DNA from: an uncultured Sphingomonadaceae bacterium
Lineage (GTDB): Bacteria > Pseudomonadota > Alphaproteobacteria > Sphingomonadales > Sphingomonadaceae
Direction: 5' to 3'
DNA length: 64,000 bases
Assembly: GCA_947504025.1 (NCBI GenBank)
Contig: CANNFX010000003.1
Coordinates: 186,001-250,000 of the forward strand
Position numbers and translations under genes: made by a program. Positions 8,214 through 19,326 of this stretch are shown piece by piece (positions within the stretch are counted from its first letter, which is position 1; each line of letters starts with the position of its first letter). The notes below the pieces were generated by a model. The model saw only the letters and a list, made by a program, of their open reading frames with translations, was not told the DNA's origin and ran no database searches.

Positions 8214-10835
8214 ATGACCGATCGTAACCGCCTAGTCGCAATCGAACCTGAGAACGAGCCTGAGGAGGCTGTATTGGAATCGGCTAGCGAGGAAGGCCAA
8301 GAGCTCTTGCTGGATGATGATTGGGCGGAGGATTGGCCTGAAGATGAGATCGCCCCGGCTCGTAACTATGCGTGGGTGCTACCTTCACTTGCGATTTTTG
8401 CAGTAGCAGGCTGGTCCGGTTTTTATGCCTGGGCTCATTGGCCCGCAATTTCGACGGGCGGCACGCCTGAACTTTGGAGCGATTGGATCGTCGCCTGGTC
8501 CATTCCTGTTCTGCTGATTGTTGCAACATGGCTGCTTGTGATGCGCAACAGTCGGCGCGAAGCATCACGATTTGCTGATTCAGCGCAAACGCTGTCATTG
8601 GAATCAGAACGGCTCGAAGGACGTCTCACTGTTGTAAATCGCGAACTTAGCCTCGCACGTGAATTTCTGAGCGCGCAATCACGCGATTTGGAATCGCTGG
8701 GCCGCGTTGCGTCTGAACGCATTTCCGAACATGCCGACCGCCTACAAGATCTGGTGCGCAATAATGGCGCACAGGTTGATGCCATTGCCGATGTCAGCAC
8801 CACTGCACTGGGTAATATGGACAAATTGCGCGACGAACTACCCGTTATCGCCAATTCGGCACGCGATGTATCAAACCAGATTGGTGCAGCAGGGCAGACC
8901 GCATCGGGTCAATTGGAAGAAATGGTCTCCGGCTTTAACCGGTTGAACGAATTCGGACAGGCAAGCGGGCGTCAAGTAGATGATCTAACAGTCCGAATTG
9001 GTGCAGCACTGGCTAATTTCGAATCACAAGCCAGCCAGCTTGATGAAATCGCGACGACGCGCTTTGGGGCGTTGGAAGAAAGAAGCGAAGCATTCAGGAC
9101 CGATCTCGATAACCGAGAGGTAGACGCACTCGCCTCAATGCGTCGCCGCGCGGATACGTTAGTCGAAGAACTTGGCGCCGCACGTGACGCGTTAGAAGAG
9201 CAGGAAGAAGAAGCCCTGCGATCATTGCGTGCGCGGATGGGGGGCCTGCGCGACGAAGGCGCAACCGTCGGACGCTCGCTTCGCGAGAACGAACATGGCG
9301 CATTGGAAACCTGGCAAAATCAGGTGGAGAGTCTCAAGTCCCGGCTGACCGAGGTAATCGAAGAAGTTCAGCATATCGACGTAACTGCCATCGAGTCTGC
9401 CAACAAACGACTTCAGGGCCTACGCGAAGAAGCAGCTTCAATGGATAAGACCCTGATTGAACGCGATCAGCTATTCAACCAGCAGGTCGAAGATCGCCGG
9501 GCTGACATTGTTGCTAACGAAGAAGCAGCCGCAGCCGCACTCACCGGACGGATGGATGCTCTTGATACGGCTATTTCTCAGCGCCGCAACGAGCATGCGA
9601 ACCATGTTACTGCACTCGAAGAACAGGGCGAAGCACTGGCTGGGCGTTTGGCAGAACTTGAGACACAGATGTCTGCCATTGCGGCCCAGGGTGAAGAAGC
9701 CCAACGAACAATCGCCGGTGGTTCTGACAGCTTGGCCGCACGTCTAAACGATAGCCGCGAAGCTCTCGAAACAACCGGCAGCGAAATTGCTGAGTTGACG
9801 GACGCAAGCGTGCGTCTGCTTGAGCTAATTCAGGCCAGCGCCAGGCATAGTGGTGAGGATCTGCCAGCCAGCGTTGGGATGGCAGAGGAGCGGCTTGTCG
9901 CACTTACTGCTCAAGCCGAAAATGTTCGTTCGATAGTCGACGAGGCGGATGAGAAGGGTCGTGGCCTGTCTGACTATGTCATCAAAGCTGAAACACATGG
10001 ACGCGAGGCTACTGCAGGGCTGGAAGACCTACAGGAGCGTTTAAAAGCCGGTGACGGTGTTCACGCCCTCCGGATAGAGGAGATGCGATCCAGCCTCGCT
10101 GCCCTGCACGACGATAGCGTACGAGTCGCGGAACATTCTCAAGGCGAATTGCGGGATGCGATTACGGCGCTGGAGACGGCCGCGGGTAGCGCGGTCGCTT
10201 CACTGGGTCAGGGATCAGCCAATCAGGTTCGTGCGCTTGCAGAATCGGTTGGTGAGCAGGCAGCTGATGCAATTGATAGCGCCCTTCGTGAGCGAACAGG
10301 CAATGCCATTATTGAACTCGATCAAGCTGCCGCCAAAGCTGCCAATGTCGGGCGTGATGTTACCGTCCAACTCCGGGATCAACTTGCGCTTGTAAATGAA
10401 CTAACCGGTAATCTTGAAACAAGGGTGAGCCATGCACGTGAGCGTGCACAAGAACAGATCGACAATGACTTCGCTCGCCGTGTAGCTCTGATTACGGAAA
10501 GCTTGAATTCCAATGCGATCGATATCGCCAAGTCGATCTCTACAGATGTGACCGATACATCCTGGGCGGCCTATCTACGCGGCGATCGCGGTATCTTCAC
10601 ACGCCGCGCCGTACGATTGCTCGACAATCAAGAAGCACGCGATGTCGCCAGTCTGTATGATGAGGACCCGGATTTCAATGATCACGTCAGCCGTTACATC
10701 CATGACTTTGAGGCAATGCTACGCAGCCTGCTGAGCACACGTGACGGCAACGCACTGGGCGTAACGCTTCTGTCGTCGGATATGGGCAAACTCTACGTCG
10801 CATTGGCTCAATCGATCGAACGCCTACGCGAATAG
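8214..10835 (+). CDS. large coiled-coil membrane protein, TipN-like
   Basis: The 873-residue protein has an acidic N-terminus (1-45), two membrane helices (about 47-72 and 86-108), a very long coiled coil rich in Glu, Ala, Leu and Arg (about 115-780), and a globular C-terminus with SWAAYLRGDRGIFTRRAVRL and FNDHVSRYIHDFEAML. Two N-terminal helices followed by a coiled coil, at nearly this length, is the architecture of TipN, the new-pole landmark that positions division and polarity in Caulobacter (882 residues). The assignment is by architecture and remembered C-terminal pattern, not by a search. It diverges from a minus-strand run that encodes His-less HPt-like and kinase-like proteins, which suggests a cell-polarity or cell-cycle link (inference). 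Confidence 0.85.
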   Translation: MTDRNRLVAIEPENEPEEAVLESASEEGQELLLDDDWAEDWPEDEIAPARNYAWVLPSLAIFAVAGWSGFYAWAHWPAISTGGTPELWSDWIVAWSIPVLLIVATWLLVMRNSRREASRFADSAQTLSLESERLEGRLTVVNRELSLAREFLSAQSRDLESLGRVASERISEHADRLQDLVRNNGAQVDAIADVSTTALGNMDKLRDELPVIANSARDVSNQIGAAGQTASGQLEEMVSGFNRLNEFGQASGRQVDDLTVRIGAALANFESQASQLDEIATTRFGALEERSEAFRTDLDNREVDALASMRRRADTLVEELGAARDALEEQEEEALRSLRARMGGLRDEGATVGRSLRENEHGALETWQNQVESLKSRLTEVIEEVQHIDVTAIESANKRLQGLREEAASMDKTLIERDQLFNQQVEDRRADIVANEEAAAAALTGRMDALDTAISQRRNEHANHVTALEEQGEALAGRLAELETQMSAIAAQGEEAQRTIAGGSDSLAARLNDSREALETTGSEIAELTDASVRLLELIQASARHSGEDLPASVGMAEERLVALTAQAENVRSIVDEADEKGRGLSDYVIKAETHGREATAGLEDLQERLKAGDGVHALRIEEMRSSLAALHDDSVRVAEHSQGELRDAITALETAAGSAVASLGQGSANQVRALAESVGEQAADAIDSALRERTGNAIIELDQAAAKAANVGRDVTVQLRDQLALVNELTGNLETRVSHARERAQEQIDNDFARRVALITESLNSNAIDIAKSISTDVTDTSWAAYLRGDRGIFTRRAVRLLDNQEARDVASLYDEDPDFNDHVSRYIHDFEAMLRSLLSTRDGNALGVTLLSSDMGKLYVALAQSIERLRE

Positions 10836-10842
10836 GCAGGGA

Positions 10843-11124
10843 TTATTCTTCGAAGCCGGGAGGCTGACCAAAAACATTGATGTCTTCGGTTCCGATCCAG
10901 CCATAGATGTAATTCAGGACGTATAGGATGGTCAGTATCGCAGCCATTATTGCTGCCTTTAACGCATGACGTCCGACTGAGAAACTGGCCGGAGCGCTAT
11001 CAGCCTGTCCCGGTACTTTTTCGATACCTGCTTCGTCCGCGGTTTGCACGCCGAACGGCAACAGGATAAATGCACTGCTCACGAAGAAAAGCATGTAGAT
11101 TGCAACCACAGACGTCCATTGCAT
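10843..11124 (-). CDS. DUF1467 family membrane protein
   Basis: A 93-residue protein with two membrane helices (about 5-26 and 58-78) and the family's characteristic start MQWTSVVAIYMLFFV followed by FILLPFGV. The function of DUF1467 is unknown. The gene begins 3 bp after the rnj stop and is the last gene of the long nuo-birA-coaX-rnj run. It ends 7 bp from the convergent coiled-coil gene, leaving no room for a separate terminator. Location next to rnj is common in alphaproteobacteria (recalled, not checked). Confidence 0.85.
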   Translation of the reverse strand: MQWTSVVAIYMLFFVSSAFILLPFGVQTADEAGIEKVPGQADSAPASFSVGRHALKAAIMAAILTILYVLNYIYGWIGTEDINVFGQPPGFEE

Positions 11125-11127
11125 GAG

Positions 11128-12774
11128 TTACTCTCCGGCTAAAATCACTTTGACCTGAGGTTTCTTACCGCACCAGCGCTTTGCTGCACGGCGAGCTGCA
11201 AGCCGGGCAGCTTCGATCACTGACGCACGGTCCTTGCGCGATGGGCCCTTCAGCTTCTTAAGCGCCTTTGCGACATCAGCTTCTGCTTCTTCGATAAAGT
11301 CGGGATAATCTTCATCCAGCGGCAGCCCCATGCTGTCGATCTGCGCGCTGCCATCGGAAGAAAGGACGACGATGAGAACACCATCGACCGAAAGCCGACG
11401 GCGGCCGACAATTGCTTCACCGTCGGCAGGCACAATCACGTCGCCATCCAGCACAAGCCGTCCGGTTCGCACCTGAGCAAGCCGTTCGGGCTTACCCGGC
11501 GCAAGTTTCATGATGTCACCATTCTGCTGGAACACCGAATGTGGAACTCCTGCCTCTGTACCGACGCGAACCTGCTCTTTCATATGCCGTATCTCTCCGT
11601 GCACAGGGACGAGGATTTCTGGTCGGATCCAGTCATACATAGCTTCGAGCTCGGGACGCCCAGGATGGCCGGAAACGTGAATTTCGCTCTGACGATCGGT
11701 CACCATCTGTATGCCACGTTCGGCGAGGCGGTTCTGTACCTTACCGATGCTGACTTCATTGCCGGGGATCTGGCGACTTGAGAACAGCACCACATCTCCG
11801 CGGTCGAGTGATATCTGATGGTTGCCTTCTGCAACGCGGGACAACGCAGCACGAGGTTCGCCCTGCCCGCCGGTCGCAACGATCAGAACTTCACCGCGCG
11901 GCAGCTTCATCGCTGTTTTGAAATCAATGGGTTTGGGGAAGTCTTGCAGATAGCCATTGGCCTGCGACACTTCAACCATTCGGTCGAGCGATCGACCTGC
12001 GACACAAATCTGCCGGTTGGATTCGAGAGCTACTTCGCCCAGCGTCTGCAACCGTGCCACGTTGGAAGCGAAGGTGGTCACCATGACGCGCTTGCCTTTA
12101 TGCTTCTTCACCTCCTCCATCAGGCCGCGGTGCACTGCACCTTCGGAGCCGCTGGGATTGGGATTGAACACATTGGTGGAATCGCAAACCATGGCGAGAA
12201 TTCCTTCGTCGCCGAGCTCGGTTAATTCTTCGGCGGTCGTCGGTTCACCAATGATTGGTTCTTCGTCGAGCTTCCAGTCACCCGTGTGGAAAATCTTCCC
12301 ATACGGCGTTTCGAGCAGCAGCGCGTTGCCTTCTGCAATCGAGTGAGCGAGCGGGTAGTAGCTCACGTCAAACGGACCGACATTGAACACCTCAAGATCA
12401 TCTACAATGTTCAACTCAACATCATTGGTCAGGCCGGCTTCTTGCAACTTGCGCTTAACCAGCTCTGCAGTGAACGGTGTTGCATAAAGCGGCACGCCAA
12501 GATCTGCAGCGAAGTAAGGGACTGCGCCAATGTGATCCTCGTGACCATGAGTCAGCACGATACCGACAAGGTCATCAAGTCGTTCTTCGATGAATTCCAG
12601 ATCGGCAAAAACCAGATCGACGCCGGGATACTCGTTCCCGCTGAACGTCATGCCCAGATCGACCATCAGCCATTTGCCGTCGCAGCCGTAAAGATTGACG
12701 TTCATGCCAATTTCGGCGGATCCACCTAGTGCGAGGAAAAGCAGTTCTTTTTCAGGCTTGAAGTTCTTTTTCAA
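11128..12774 (-). CDS. rnj: ribonuclease J
   Basis: A metallo-beta-lactamase/beta-CASP ribonuclease with 5'-to-3' exonuclease and endonuclease activity in RNA decay and 16S rRNA maturation. The 548-residue protein shows the metal-binding motif [11 protein letters not shown] (about residues 75-85), further metal ligands in AHSIAEGN and FHTGDWKLD, the beta-CASP segment, and the late metal-ligand motif VPVHGE. Its ATG overlaps the coaX stop by 4 bp, so it is translationally coupled. The same window also encodes RNase E, and this pairing is typical of many alphaproteobacteria. Confidence 0.95.
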   Translation of the reverse strand: MKKNFKPEKELLFLALGGSAEIGMNVNLYGCDGKWLMVDLGMTFSGNEYPGVDLVFADLEFIEERLDDLVGIVLTHGHEDHIGAVPYFAADLGVPLYATPFTAELVKRKLQEAGLTNDVELNIVDDLEVFNVGPFDVSYYPLAHSIAEGNALLLETPYGKIFHTGDWKLDEEPIIGEPTTAEELTELGDEGILAMVCDSTNVFNPNPSGSEGAVHRGLMEEVKKHKGKRVMVTTFASNVARLQTLGEVALESNRQICVAGRSLDRMVEVSQANGYLQDFPKPIDFKTAMKLPRGEVLIVATGGQGEPRAALSRVAEGNHQISLDRGDVVLFSSRQIPGNEVSIGKVQNRLAERGIQMVTDRQSEIHVSGHPGRPELEAMYDWIRPEILVPVHGEIRHMKEQVRVGTEAGVPHSVFQQNGDIMKLAPGKPERLAQVRTGRLVLDGDVIVPADGEAIVGRRRLSVDGVLIVVLSSDGSAQIDSMGLPLDEDYPDFIEEAEADVAKALKKLKGPSRKDRASVIEAARLAARRAAKRWCGKKPQVKVILAGE

Positions 12775-13562
12775 TTGATTGTGCTCGTTTTCCCGGCCCG
12801 TATCGCGAGTGTCGCGAGGCCATGTAAGGTTAGGTCAGCATCGACCACGTCAAAAATGTCCGTATGCTTATCGAATAGTATGGCCAGGCCGCCCGTTGCG
12901 ACTACCTTTGACGGCCTCCCGATTTCTTCTTTCATGCGTCCGATCAAGCCTTCCATCATGGAGACATAGCCCCAGAAAACGCCGATCAGCATCTGATCTT
13001 CGGTGTTACGGCCAATCACGCTGCGTGTCTCGGGTGCGCGGATTGCTATGCGCGGTAATTTTGCTGTTTTTCCAACAAGGGCATCAAGCGACAGATTGAT
13101 CCCCGGCGCGATGATCCCGCCCTTATAGGCACCGTTGAAGTCAACGACTTCGAACTTTGTCGCCGTACCGAAATCTACAACGATCTGATCACCCGGGTAT
13201 TTTTCATGTGCAGCAACGCAGTTGAGCGCGCGGTCGGCACCCAGCGATCCGGGCTGTTCAACATCAATTTCGAACCCCCACCCTGCGGCCCCCCTTCCTG
13301 CAACCAACGGTTCGATCTTGAAGTATTTCTGCGCGAGCACAGTGAGATTATGATCCGCACGCGGCACAACCGACGCGAATATGATTTGAGTTATATCCTC
13401 TCGTTTATAACCCTCAATCTCCAGCAGTTGGAGCAGCCAAACGGCATATTCATCGCCCGTACGCCGCGGATCTGTGGCGATCCGCCAGCGGGTTTTGATC
13501 TGATTTCCATCAAACAGGGCGAACACCACATTGGTGTTTCCGACATCGGCAGCGAGCAGCAT
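12771..13562 (-). CDS. coaX: type III pantothenate kinase
   Basis: Catalyses the first step of coenzyme A synthesis, ATP-dependent phosphorylation of pantothenate. The 263-residue protein begins [19 protein letters not shown], the phosphate-1 motif of the ASKHA fold, with [13 protein letters not shown] and [14 protein letters not shown] as the later nucleotide and metal motifs, and GGIIAPGI typical of CoaX. It lies 10 bp after birA and overlaps rnj by 4 bp. The nuo-birA-coaX-rnj order is common in alphaproteobacteria. No other pantothenate kinase is visible in the window. Confidence 0.95.
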   Translation of the reverse strand: MLLAADVGNTNVVFALFDGNQIKTRWRIATDPRRTGDEYAVWLLQLLEIEGYKREDITQIIFASVVPRADHNLTVLAQKYFKIEPLVAGRGAAGWGFEIDVEQPGSLGADRALNCVAAHEKYPGDQIVVDFGTATKFEVVDFNGAYKGGIIAPGINLSLDALVGKTAKLPRIAIRAPETRSVIGRNTEDQMLIGVFWGYVSMMEGLIGRMKEEIGRPSKVVATGGLAILFDKHTDIFDVVDADLTLHGLATLAIRAGKTSTIN

Positions 13563-13572
13563 TAGTCTTCCT

Positions 13573-14283
13573 TCAGCCTAGAAATACGTCGCCAGCGTGG
13601 ATGGCACGTATGGCCCCATCCGCCAAGCGCAGCCGCATTGCTCCATCGGGGGTAAGGCCTTGGAATTGGCCCTCGACCATCGAAGCATCTGGTTCGTGAA
13701 CCTTTAGCGGTGTGCCGACTGGATGTGCAGCAGCTTCCCAGCGACGGATGATCGTGTCGAGGCCGTAGGTGCGCCAACGTTCGAGTTCTGCGTCCAGTGA
13801 TGCAGCGAGATTGCTGGCGAACGTATCCCGGTCAACCGCTGCGCCAATTACCTTGAGCGAAATAGTCTGGCGATCAGGCAGCTGAGGTGCGGCATCGAGG
13901 TTCACCCCGATGCCGACGATGACCTTGTCTGCGACTCTTTCTAGAAGAATACCTGCCAGTTTCGCGCCGGATAACAGCAGATCATTTGGCCATTTGAGTG
14001 ACAATTCCGATGGGTTCGGTACGCAGGCCTGAACGGTTTCGTATACGGCCAGACCAACAACTAGCGCCAGACTGGAGGGTATCGGATCGCGCTCACCAAT
14101 TGTCACAATGGTTGAGCCCATGAAGTTGCCCGCGCCATCAAACCAGTCCCGGCCTTGCCTGCCCCGCCCTGCCGTCTGGCAGTTCGCCACTAGCCAGTGC
14201 CCTTCAGGCACATGCTCGCCGCCGCTGATACGGCTCGCAAGATCGGCGTTGGTGGAGCCGGTTTCGAGGACGATCTCGATCAT
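13573..14283 (-). CDS. birA: biotin--[acetyl-CoA-carboxylase] ligase
   Basis: Activates biotin with ATP and transfers it to the lysine of biotin carboxyl carrier proteins. The 236-residue protein has [10 protein letters not shown] near the N-terminus, the biotin-binding loop [12 protein letters not shown] (about residues 36-47), LKWPNDLLL and GIGVNLDA, all in the usual order. It lacks the N-terminal helix-turn-helix of Escherichia coli BirA, so it should be a ligase without repressor function. It starts 25 bp after nuoN and precedes coaX. Confidence 0.93.
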   Translation of the reverse strand: MIEIVLETGSTNADLASRISGGEHVPEGHWLVANCQTAGRGRQGRDWFDGAGNFMGSTIVTIGERDPIPSSLALVVGLAVYETVQACVPNPSELSLKWPNDLLLSGAKLAGILLERVADKVIVGIGVNLDAAPQLPDRQTISLKVIGAAVDRDTFASNLAASLDAELERWRTYGLDTIIRRWEAAAHPVGTPLKVHEPDASMVEGQFQGLTPDGAMRLRLADGAIRAIHAGDVFLG

Positions 14284-14308
14284 CCTACGAAACAGTCAAA
14301 CGAATGGA

Positions 14309-15772
14309 TCAAATGGCGAGGAACAGCGCCGCAGCAGCTGTATCGGCTTGATTGCCAATCCACTTGGTCAGGAAATAACCCAGCGGCGAGATTATCAGGC
14401 CGCACAGACCAAGGATCACCCAATGCGACTTTTCGGACGCGCCAGTGATCACATTGGCAGGCTCATCAAAATACATGATCTTGACGATCTTGATGTAGTA
14501 AAATGCCCCGATGACACTGGCGGCGATACCAATGGCAGCCAAGATAATTAGGTCAGCTTCGACAGCGGCCTGGAAAACGACAAACTTGCCCCAGAAACCG
14601 AACAATGGCGGAATACCTGCGAGGCTGAACATCAGCGCGGCAAGGCACAGTGCGATCATCGGCCGCGTGCGAGACAGACCGGCTAAGTCGGCAATGCCTT
14701 CGACGTGATTGCCATCCGCATCGCGCAGCATCAGCACCGCAACGAACGAGCCGACTGTCATCACCACATAGATGAAAAGATAGACCAGCATGGCGCTGAG
14801 ACCGCCGAACGTACCGGCAGCGAGGCCGATCAGAATGAAGCCGACATTGTTGATCGACGAATAGGCAAGCAGCCGTTTGATATTGCTCTGACCAATCGCT
14901 CCCAAAGCTCCGACCACAATAGAAGCCAGTGCCGCGAAGATAACGATCTGGCGCCACGCATCAGTCTGAAGCCCGAACGCATCGAGCGACACCCGCGCTG
15001 TGAGCGCGATTGCGGCGACCTTGGGAGCGGAGGCGAAGAATGCCGTCACAGGCGTTGGTGCGCCCTCGTAGACGTCTGGCGTCCACATATGGAATGGAAC
15101 AGCGCTAATTTTGAAAGCGAGGCCGGCGAGCACAAAGATCAAGCCAAACAGCGCGCCGGTCGAGATATCACCTGACAGTGCCGCGCGAATGCCTTGGAAG
15201 TCAGTTGTGCCGGTGAAGCCGTAAGTCAGGCTCATACCGAACAACAGGATACCGCTAGCGAGTGCTCCAAGGACGAAATACTTCAGGCCTGCTTCGGCCG
15301 AACGATCATCAGCGCGCAGGAACGCCGCCAGGACATAAGCCGCGAGGCTGTTCAGTTCGAGCCCGATGTAGAGTGTCATCAAATCGGTTGCCGATACCAT
15401 GATACCCATACCCAGGGTGGCGAAGAGCACCAGCACAGGATATTCAGCCTGCATTGCCTTGAAGCGTTCGAAGAACACCGGAGCAATCACCATAGCCGCA
15501 AATGCCGCGGCATATATCAGCAATTTCGCATAAGCAGCGAACGCATCTGCGCGGAATTGGCCGCCAAACGCGATTGCATCCGCACCCGTAACGTTGTTCG
15601 TCAGGGCTGGAGCAACAAGGCAACCGGCGCCAACAATCGCGGCTGCCGCTAGGATACTAATAACACGGCTGTATTTGTCGCCCATCCATGCCGCTGCCAA
15701 CAGCAAGAGGAGTCCCGAAATGCTAAGCAGAATTTCTGGTGCAATGAGCGTGAGTGAGGACTGGAGTTCCAT
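14309..15772 (-). CDS. nuoN: NADH-quinone oxidoreductase subunit N
   Basis: One of the three antiporter-like membrane subunits of complex I. The 487-residue protein has about 14 hydrophobic helices with lysines in the expected helices (for example GLKYFVLGALASGI and IKRLLAYSSINNVGF). Its ATG overlaps the nuoM stop by one base. The last ten residues end just before the birA start region. Length is normal for the family. Confidence 0.96.
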   Translation of the reverse strand: MELQSSLTLIAPEILLSISGLLLLLAAAWMGDKYSRVISILAAAAIVGAGCLVAPALTNNVTGADAIAFGGQFRADAFAAYAKLLIYAAAFAAMVIAPVFFERFKAMQAEYPVLVLFATLGMGIMVSATDLMTLYIGLELNSLAAYVLAAFLRADDRSAEAGLKYFVLGALASGILLFGMSLTYGFTGTTDFQGIRAALSGDISTGALFGLIFVLAGLAFKISAVPFHMWTPDVYEGAPTPVTAFFASAPKVAAIALTARVSLDAFGLQTDAWRQIVIFAALASIVVGALGAIGQSNIKRLLAYSSINNVGFILIGLAAGTFGGLSAMLVYLFIYVVMTVGSFVAVLMLRDADGNHVEGIADLAGLSRTRPMIALCLAALMFSLAGIPPLFGFWGKFVVFQAAVEADLIILAAIGIAASVIGAFYYIKIVKIMYFDEPANVITGASEKSHWVILGLCGLIISPLGYFLTKWIGNQADTAAAALFLAI

Positions 15773-17328
15773 CAGTATGCACCCTCGCCGACCATCTCGT
15801 CATGTTCTTCTGATATGTAGTTCGCTGCGTGCTCCTTAGGCTCACCCGATTTCAACTTCGCGTCACCTTCCGGTGCAGCGCGGGCAAGACGCGCTTCTAG
15901 CGTCGCAATATCCTGGCGCATCGGAGCAAGGAAGCTTTCTGGATAAACACCCATCCACAGTACAGCGGCGGCGATTGGTGTCAGCATGATCCATTCACGA
16001 GCATTCAGGTCGAGCATAGCCGCCGCATCAGCGTTCTTCTGCGCGCCGAAAACAACCCGGCGATAAAGGTACAACATATATGCCGCGCCAAGGATAATAC
16101 CGGTGGTCAGGACGAACGTCACCGTGCTGGAAACTTCATAGAGACCGGCAAGGCTGAGGAATTCTGCCACGAAGCCGCTGGTGCCCGGCAGACCAATGCT
16201 GGCCATAGTGAACAGCAGGAAGAAGATAGCATATTTCGGCATGTTGATCGCGAGGCCGCCGTAACGGTCAATCTCACGCGTATGCAAACGGTCGTAAATC
16301 ACACCAACACATAGGAAGAGCGCACCCGACACCAGGCCGTGGCTTAGCATCATGATCATCGCGCCTTCGAGGCCCTGCACATTGAATGCGAACAGGCCTG
16401 CTGTCACAATCGCCATATGCGCAACTGAGCTATAGGCGATCAGTTTTTTCATATCGTGTTGGACCAGCGCAATAAGGCTGGTGACCACCACTGCGATCAT
16501 CGACAAGCTGAAGATCAGCCATACGAATTGTGCGGAAGCTTCAGGGAACATCGGCAAGCTGAAACGTATGAAGCCATAACCGCCCATCTTCAGCAACACG
16601 CCCGCAAGGATCACCGAGCCAGCAGTCGGTGCCTGAACGTGTGCATCAGGTAGCCAGGTATGCACGGGCCACATCGGCATTTTGACTGCGAAGCTGGCGA
16701 AGAATGCGAGCCACAGCCAAGTTTGCGCGCTGGCGGCAAAGTCATATTGCATCAGCGTCGGGATGTCGGTGGTGCCGGCCTCGTTCACCATCCACAGCAT
16801 CGCCACCAACATCAGGACCGAGCCAAGCAGCGTGTAGAGGAAGAATTTGTAGCTAGCGTATATGCGATTATCGCCGCCCCACACGCCGATGATCAGATAC
16901 ATCGGGATCAGGCCTGCTTCAAAGAAGATGTAGAACAGGAACATATCCTGCGCAGCAAATACGCCTATCATCAGCAATTCCATGATCAGGAACGCTGCCA
17001 TATACTCGCCGACGCGCTTCTGGATGCCTTCCCAGCTTGCCAATATGCAGATTGGCATCAGGAACACTGACAGGACGATCAGCATCAGTGCGATACCGTC
17101 GATGCCCAGCGCATAGCTGAAGCCCGCGAACAGTTCAGCACGTTCGGTAAATTGCCACTGTGCGCCACCGATATCGTAATTCAACCACAGCAATATGCCG
17201 AGTCCGAGATCGATCAACGTAGCCACCAGCGCGATCATGCGCGCGGCCTTCGCTTCGGAGAACAGACACGCCACAGCCGCCAACAGAGGCACGAGGAGCA
17301 TCAGCGAAAGGATCGGGAGGCCAGCCAT
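15772..17328 (-). CDS. nuoM: NADH-quinone oxidoreductase subunit M
   Basis: Antiporter-like membrane subunit of complex I. The 518-residue protein has about 14 helices and the conserved segments FYIFFEAGLIPMYLIIG (with the key Glu), FAVKMPMWPVHTWLPDAHV and DMKKLIAYSSVAHM. It carries a hydrophilic C-terminal tail of about 30 residues (EARLARAAPEGDAKLKSGE onward) that is longer than in enteric NuoM. It overlaps nuoL and nuoN by a base or two. Confidence 0.96.
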   Translation of the reverse strand: MAGLPILSLMLLVPLLAAVACLFSEAKAARMIALVATLIDLGLGILLWLNYDIGGAQWQFTERAELFAGFSYALGIDGIALMLIVLSVFLMPICILASWEGIQKRVGEYMAAFLIMELLMIGVFAAQDMFLFYIFFEAGLIPMYLIIGVWGGDNRIYASYKFFLYTLLGSVLMLVAMLWMVNEAGTTDIPTLMQYDFAASAQTWLWLAFFASFAVKMPMWPVHTWLPDAHVQAPTAGSVILAGVLLKMGGYGFIRFSLPMFPEASAQFVWLIFSLSMIAVVVTSLIALVQHDMKKLIAYSSVAHMAIVTAGLFAFNVQGLEGAMIMMLSHGLVSGALFLCVGVIYDRLHTREIDRYGGLAINMPKYAIFFLLFTMASIGLPGTSGFVAEFLSLAGLYEVSSTVTFVLTTGIILGAAYMLYLYRRVVFGAQKNADAAAMLDLNAREWIMLTPIAAAVLWMGVYPESFLAPMRQDIATLEARLARAAPEGDAKLKSGEPKEHAANYISEEHDEMVGEGAY

Positions 17329-19322
17329 CAGAAAAGCACCCAGCTAACTGCCGCGACAAGTCCGATGAGCATGACCAGTGCGTATGAATTGAGATAGCCC
17401 GACTGGAACTTCTTCGCTCCGGCCGTGCCTTGTTCCACGACCCAAGCGGCACCATTCGGGCCGAAGCGGTCGATGATGCCCTGATCGCCGATGATCCAGA
17501 ACTTGCGGCCTAGCCAGAAGGCAGGCTTCACGAAGATCAGATTATACAGCTCGTCAAAGTACCATTTGTTAGCAACGAAATTGTAAATCGGCCCCAGCTG
17601 CTCGGCGACTTTACCCGGGAAGGATGTATCGCGGATATATCCGAACCAAGCGATGATGAAGCCAAGAACCATCACGACCAGCGCCGAGTATTTCACCCAA
17701 TATGGAACGGCGTGCATCGCATGCATCAGCGCTTCATTGTAAAATACCGAGCCATTCCAGAAAGCGGCGCTGTCTAGGAAGTCATGCGCGAAAAATTGCC
17801 CGGCGAATATCGCACCGAGTGATAGCACGCCCAGCGGAATGAGCATCGACATCGGGCTTTCATGCGGATGATAGCCGCCAGTTGTATCCTCGCCCGCTTC
17901 TGCAGGGGTTTTGTGAACCGTGTGCTGTATGTGCTCGCTTTCGATCCAACGGGGTTTGCCCCAGAAGGTCAGGAACATCAGACGCCAGCTATAGAAGCTG
18001 GTCAGCAGTGCAGCGAACACGCCCATCCAGAAGGCGAATGTGCCAAGCTCTGTACCGCGCGCAAACGCCACTTCGAGGATGGCATCTTTCGACCAGAACC
18101 CAGCAAAGCCTGCGCTCAAGTGATAGATACCAACGCCGGTAATCGCGAGCGTGCCGAAGAGCATCGCATAGAATGTGAACGGGATTTTCTTACGCAAACC
18201 GCCGTAATACCGCATGTCCTGCTCGTGATGCATCGAATGGATCACTGAACCGGCACCAAGGAACAACAGTGCCTTGAAGAAGGCATGCGTGAACAGGTGG
18301 AACATGGCGACATTATACGCGCCGACACCGGCGGCGAAGAACATATAGCCAAGCTGCGAACAGGTCGAATAAGCGATGACACGCTTGATATCCCACTGCG
18401 TCGTCCCGACAGTCGCGGCGAAGATACAGGTGGCCGCGCCAATGAAGGTCACGATGCCCAGCGCAATCGGCGCCGTTTCAAACATTGGCGACAGACGGCA
18501 GACCATGAAAACACCGGCGGTGACCATGGTCGCAGCGTGGATCAACGCAGACACAGGCGTCGGACCTTCCATCGCGTCGGGCAGCCACGTGTGTAGGCCG
18601 AGCTGTGCCGACTTACCCATCGCACCGATGAACAGCAGGATGCACAGAATATCCATCGTGTGCATGCGGTAACCAAGGAAGCCAATCGTCGCACCGCTCA
18701 TCGAAGGAGCCGCTTCGAGAATTTCCGGGATCGACGTGGTGCCAAACACCAGGAACGTGCCGAAGATGCCGAGCATGAAGCCGAGGTCGCCCACGCGGTT
18801 GACCACGAATGCCTTGATTGCAGCGGCGTTGGCGCTGGGCTTCTTGAACCAGAATCCGATGAGGAGGTATGATGCAAGGCCCACCCCTTCCCACCCGAAG
18901 AACATTTGGACCAGATTATCGGCGGTCACGAGCATCAGCATCGCGAAGGTAAACAGGCTGAGGTAGGCGAAGAAGCGCGGCTGATCCGGGTCTTCCTCCA
19001 TATAGCCCCAGCTATACAGGTGGACGAGCGCCGAGACCGTGTTGATCACCACCAGCATTACTGCCGTTAGCGTATCGACACGCAATGCCCAGTCAAACTC
19101 CAAACCGCCGGAGCGGACCCATTGTAGGACCGTGACGACTTCAGCGGCATTGGTACCGCTCAGGAAGCCAAGAAATATCTGCCAGCTAAGGCCAGCAGCT
19201 ACAAACAGCGAGCCGGTCGTGATGGTTTTGACAACCGTATTGCCGAGCGCGCGATTGCCCAGGCCGCCGATGATGGCGGCCAACAACGGTGCGAAGACGA
19301 TGATCAGAATGGAAGTGGACAA
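17328..19322 (-). CDS. nuoL: NADH-quinone oxidoreductase subunit L
   Basis: The distal antiporter-like subunit of complex I, with the long amphipathic lateral helix and extra C-terminal membrane helices. The 664-residue protein shows [38 protein letters not shown] and [17 protein letters not shown]. The chosen start is a TTG at 19322 (reading [15 protein letters not shown]), because the usual NuoL N-terminal helix begins there and no ATG lies nearby; an ATG is not available upstream within the nuoK boundary. It starts 4 bp after nuoK. Confidence 0.95.
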   Translation of the reverse strand: MSTSILIIVFAPLLAAIIGGLGNRALGNTVVKTITTGSLFVAAGLSWQIFLGFLSGTNAAEVVTVLQWVRSGGLEFDWALRVDTLTAVMLVVINTVSALVHLYSWGYMEEDPDQPRFFAYLSLFTFAMLMLVTADNLVQMFFGWEGVGLASYLLIGFWFKKPSANAAAIKAFVVNRVGDLGFMLGIFGTFLVFGTTSIPEILEAAPSMSGATIGFLGYRMHTMDILCILLFIGAMGKSAQLGLHTWLPDAMEGPTPVSALIHAATMVTAGVFMVCRLSPMFETAPIALGIVTFIGAATCIFAATVGTTQWDIKRVIAYSTCSQLGYMFFAAGVGAYNVAMFHLFTHAFFKALLFLGAGSVIHSMHHEQDMRYYGGLRKKIPFTFYAMLFGTLAITGVGIYHLSAGFAGFWSKDAILEVAFARGTELGTFAFWMGVFAALLTSFYSWRLMFLTFWGKPRWIESEHIQHTVHKTPAEAGEDTTGGYHPHESPMSMLIPLGVLSLGAIFAGQFFAHDFLDSAAFWNGSVFYNEALMHAMHAVPYWVKYSALVVMVLGFIIAWFGYIRDTSFPGKVAEQLGPIYNFVANKWYFDELYNLIFVKPAFWLGRKFWIIGDQGIIDRFGPNGAAWVVEQGTAGAKKFQSGYLNSYALVMLIGLVAAVSWVLF

Positions 19323-19326
19323 AAGG

